From NCBI RefSeq assembly GCF_023015865.1, contig NZ_JALKBC010000009.1, forward strand, positions 62,001 to 126,000: a DNA stretch of 64,000 nucleotides, written 5' to 3'. Origin of the DNA: Arenibacter sp. F26102 (lineage in GTDB: Bacteria; Bacteroidota; Bacteroidia; Flavobacteriales; Flavobacteriaceae). The notes below the pieces were generated by a model. The model was not told the origin of the DNA. It ran no database searches and saw only the letters and a list, made by a program, of their open reading frames with translations. Below are positions 63,330 to 64,000 of the stretch, piece after piece; position 1 is the stretch's first letter, and each line of letters opens with the position of its first letter. A program made the translations under genes and the position numbers.

Positions 63330-64000
63330 ATGCACCTGTCAAAGGCTCTTGTAATGTTCGCGCTATCGTGTTCGATATGGTCCTGCTCCACTTCTGAACA
63401 GGAACAATCTCCCTCGGTAAAGCATGTGGTTGTTATTGGTTTTGATGGATTGAGTCCGGATGGATTGGAAAATGCCAATACGCCAAACTTTGATATGGTA
63501 ATAAGTGAAGGGGCTTCCACAATGCATGCGAGGGCAGTTTTGCCTACAAGTTCCAGTACCAATTGGGCCTCCATGATTATGGGTGCCGGGCCGGAGCAGC
63601 ATGGGATTACATCCAATAGCTGGGAGAAGAATAATTTTGTATTGCCCACGATTACTCAGAGTGAGGATTTCCTTTTTCCAAGCATCTTTCAATTGATCAA
63701 TGACCATCAGGAAGATGCGGAAATTGGCGCTATTTATCATTGGACCGGATTTGGCAGGTTGTTTGAAAAAGGTGCTGTTGATTATGACATAAGCCCTGAT
63801 TCCGAAGATAAAACGGCGGCCTTGTCAAGTGCCTATATAAAAGATAAAAAACCAACCTTCACTTTTATCCATTTTGATCATGTAGATCATGGCGGACATG
63901 AATATGGCCATGGAAGTCCAGAATATTACAAATCCGTTGAAAAAGCGGATGAATTGCTTGCTGAGGTAATGGAAGCTATACAGGCCTCTGGAATGGCAGA
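63330..64000 (+). CDS. Alkaline-phosphatase-superfamily (nucleotide pyrophosphatase/phosphodiesterase-like) lipoprotein, 3' end outside the window
   Basis: The frame runs to the window end (about 223 residues visible). A lipoprotein signal ends in SIWSC. The domain starts with HVVVIGFDGLSPDGLENA (first metal Asp), the nucleophile region LPTSSSTNWASMIMG, then the second metal site DHVDHGGHEYGHGSPEY with the family D-x-x-D-H ... H pattern. Such enzymes cleave phosphodiesters, phosphomonoesters or related esters outside the cytoplasm. In-frame ATGs also exist at 63252 and 63297; 63330 gives the most normal signal peptide. Confidence 0.88.
   Translation, partial: MHLSKALVMFALSCSIWSCSTSEQEQSPSVKHVVVIGFDGLSPDGLENANTPNFDMVISEGASTMHARAVLPTSSSTNWASMIMGAGPEQHGITSNSWEKNNFVLPTITQSEDFLFPSIFQLINDHQEDAEIGAIYHWTGFGRLFEKGAVDYDISPDSEDKTAALSSAYIKDKKPTFTFIHFDHVDHGGHEYGHGSPEYYKSVEKADELLAEVMEAIQASGMA

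Noticed and set aside
1..64000. CRISPR arrays, tRNA/rRNA genes, insertion sequences and prophage
   Set aside because: No regularly spaced direct repeats, no cloverleaf or rRNA-like sequence, and no transposase, integrase or phage proteins were recognised on either strand.

Overview
The window looks like a chromosomal segment of a marine Flavobacteriaceae (Bacteroidota). This rests on two SusC/SusD outer-membrane pairs, the wealth of Sec lipoproteins with short N-termini, AT-rich intergenic DNA with a TAnnTTTG-type promoter box, several TTG starts, and SSS-, Gfo/Idh/MocA- and DUF5690-type genes typical of that family. The genus is not resolved; a Maribacter/Zobellia/Arenibacter-like organism is an inference only. 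No rRNA, tRNA, CRISPR array, transposase, integrase or phage gene was seen.

Layout. 1-919 (minus): N-terminal part of a beta-propeller sensor protein, cut by the window edge. 1480-8132 (plus): a set of almost entirely exported enzymes (SMP-30 lactonase-like lipoprotein, Tat-type RidA, signal-peptide RraA-like protein, NTF2-like lipoprotein), a BASS-type transporter and a haem-c lipoprotein dehydrogenase. 8155-15478 (minus): a six-gene sugar-acid/glycoside block (unknown alpha/alpha-toroid-like protein, SUMF1-fold protein, large alpha-glucuronidase-like glycosidase, two DapA-family lyases, Gfo/Idh/MocA oxidoreductase). 16031-26192 (plus): a stress/efflux region with rhodanese, HMA metal-binding protein, a two-haem Tll0287-like lipoprotein, LOG protein, DUF2202 protein, a complete TolC-MFP-RND pump, and two small genes (PII-like and DUF2892). 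26303-31447 (minus): SusD/SusC pair 1, ending at a strong bidirectional terminator. 31903-41522 (plus, divergent): Na+/solute symporter, two small membrane proteins, GH2 exo-glucosaminidase-type enzyme, sialidase-fold protein, DegT aminotransferase, GDPD, Gfo/Idh/MocA, HAD hydrolase. 41523-42330: repeat-rich spacer holding a duplicated, decayed 3' end of the HAD gene. 42331-49141 (plus): Planctomycete-type cytochrome/DUF1549/DUF1553 protein, DUF1501 protein, beta-propeller, and a DUF2231-cytochrome-LRR fusion. 49306-56446: luciferase-like monooxygenase, CBM9-like protein, haem-c sugar dehydrogenase-like lipoprotein, exported amidohydrolase, Tat-exported SelA-like PLP enzyme, RidA lipoprotein. 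56789-64000: DUF5690 transporter, SusC/SusD pair 2, and the start of an alkaline-phosphatase-superfamily lipoprotein.

How the parts may work together (inference). Two clusters combine an exported haem-c dehydrogenase with exported follow-up enzymes: dehydrogenase + lactonase + RraA-like aldolase + RidA on the left, and dehydrogenase + amidohydrolase/deacetylase + SelA-like lyase + RidA on the right. Together with a GH2 enzyme carrying the exo-beta-glucosaminidase Asp/Glu signature and several cytoplasmic aldolases and dehydrogenases, this suggests oxidative breakdown of sugars or amino sugars outside the cytoplasm: oxidise, deacetylate, eliminate ammonia, and clear the imine with RidA. The exported amidohydrolase/SelA/RidA trio is the most interesting candidate system here. 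Substrates cannot be read from sequence alone.
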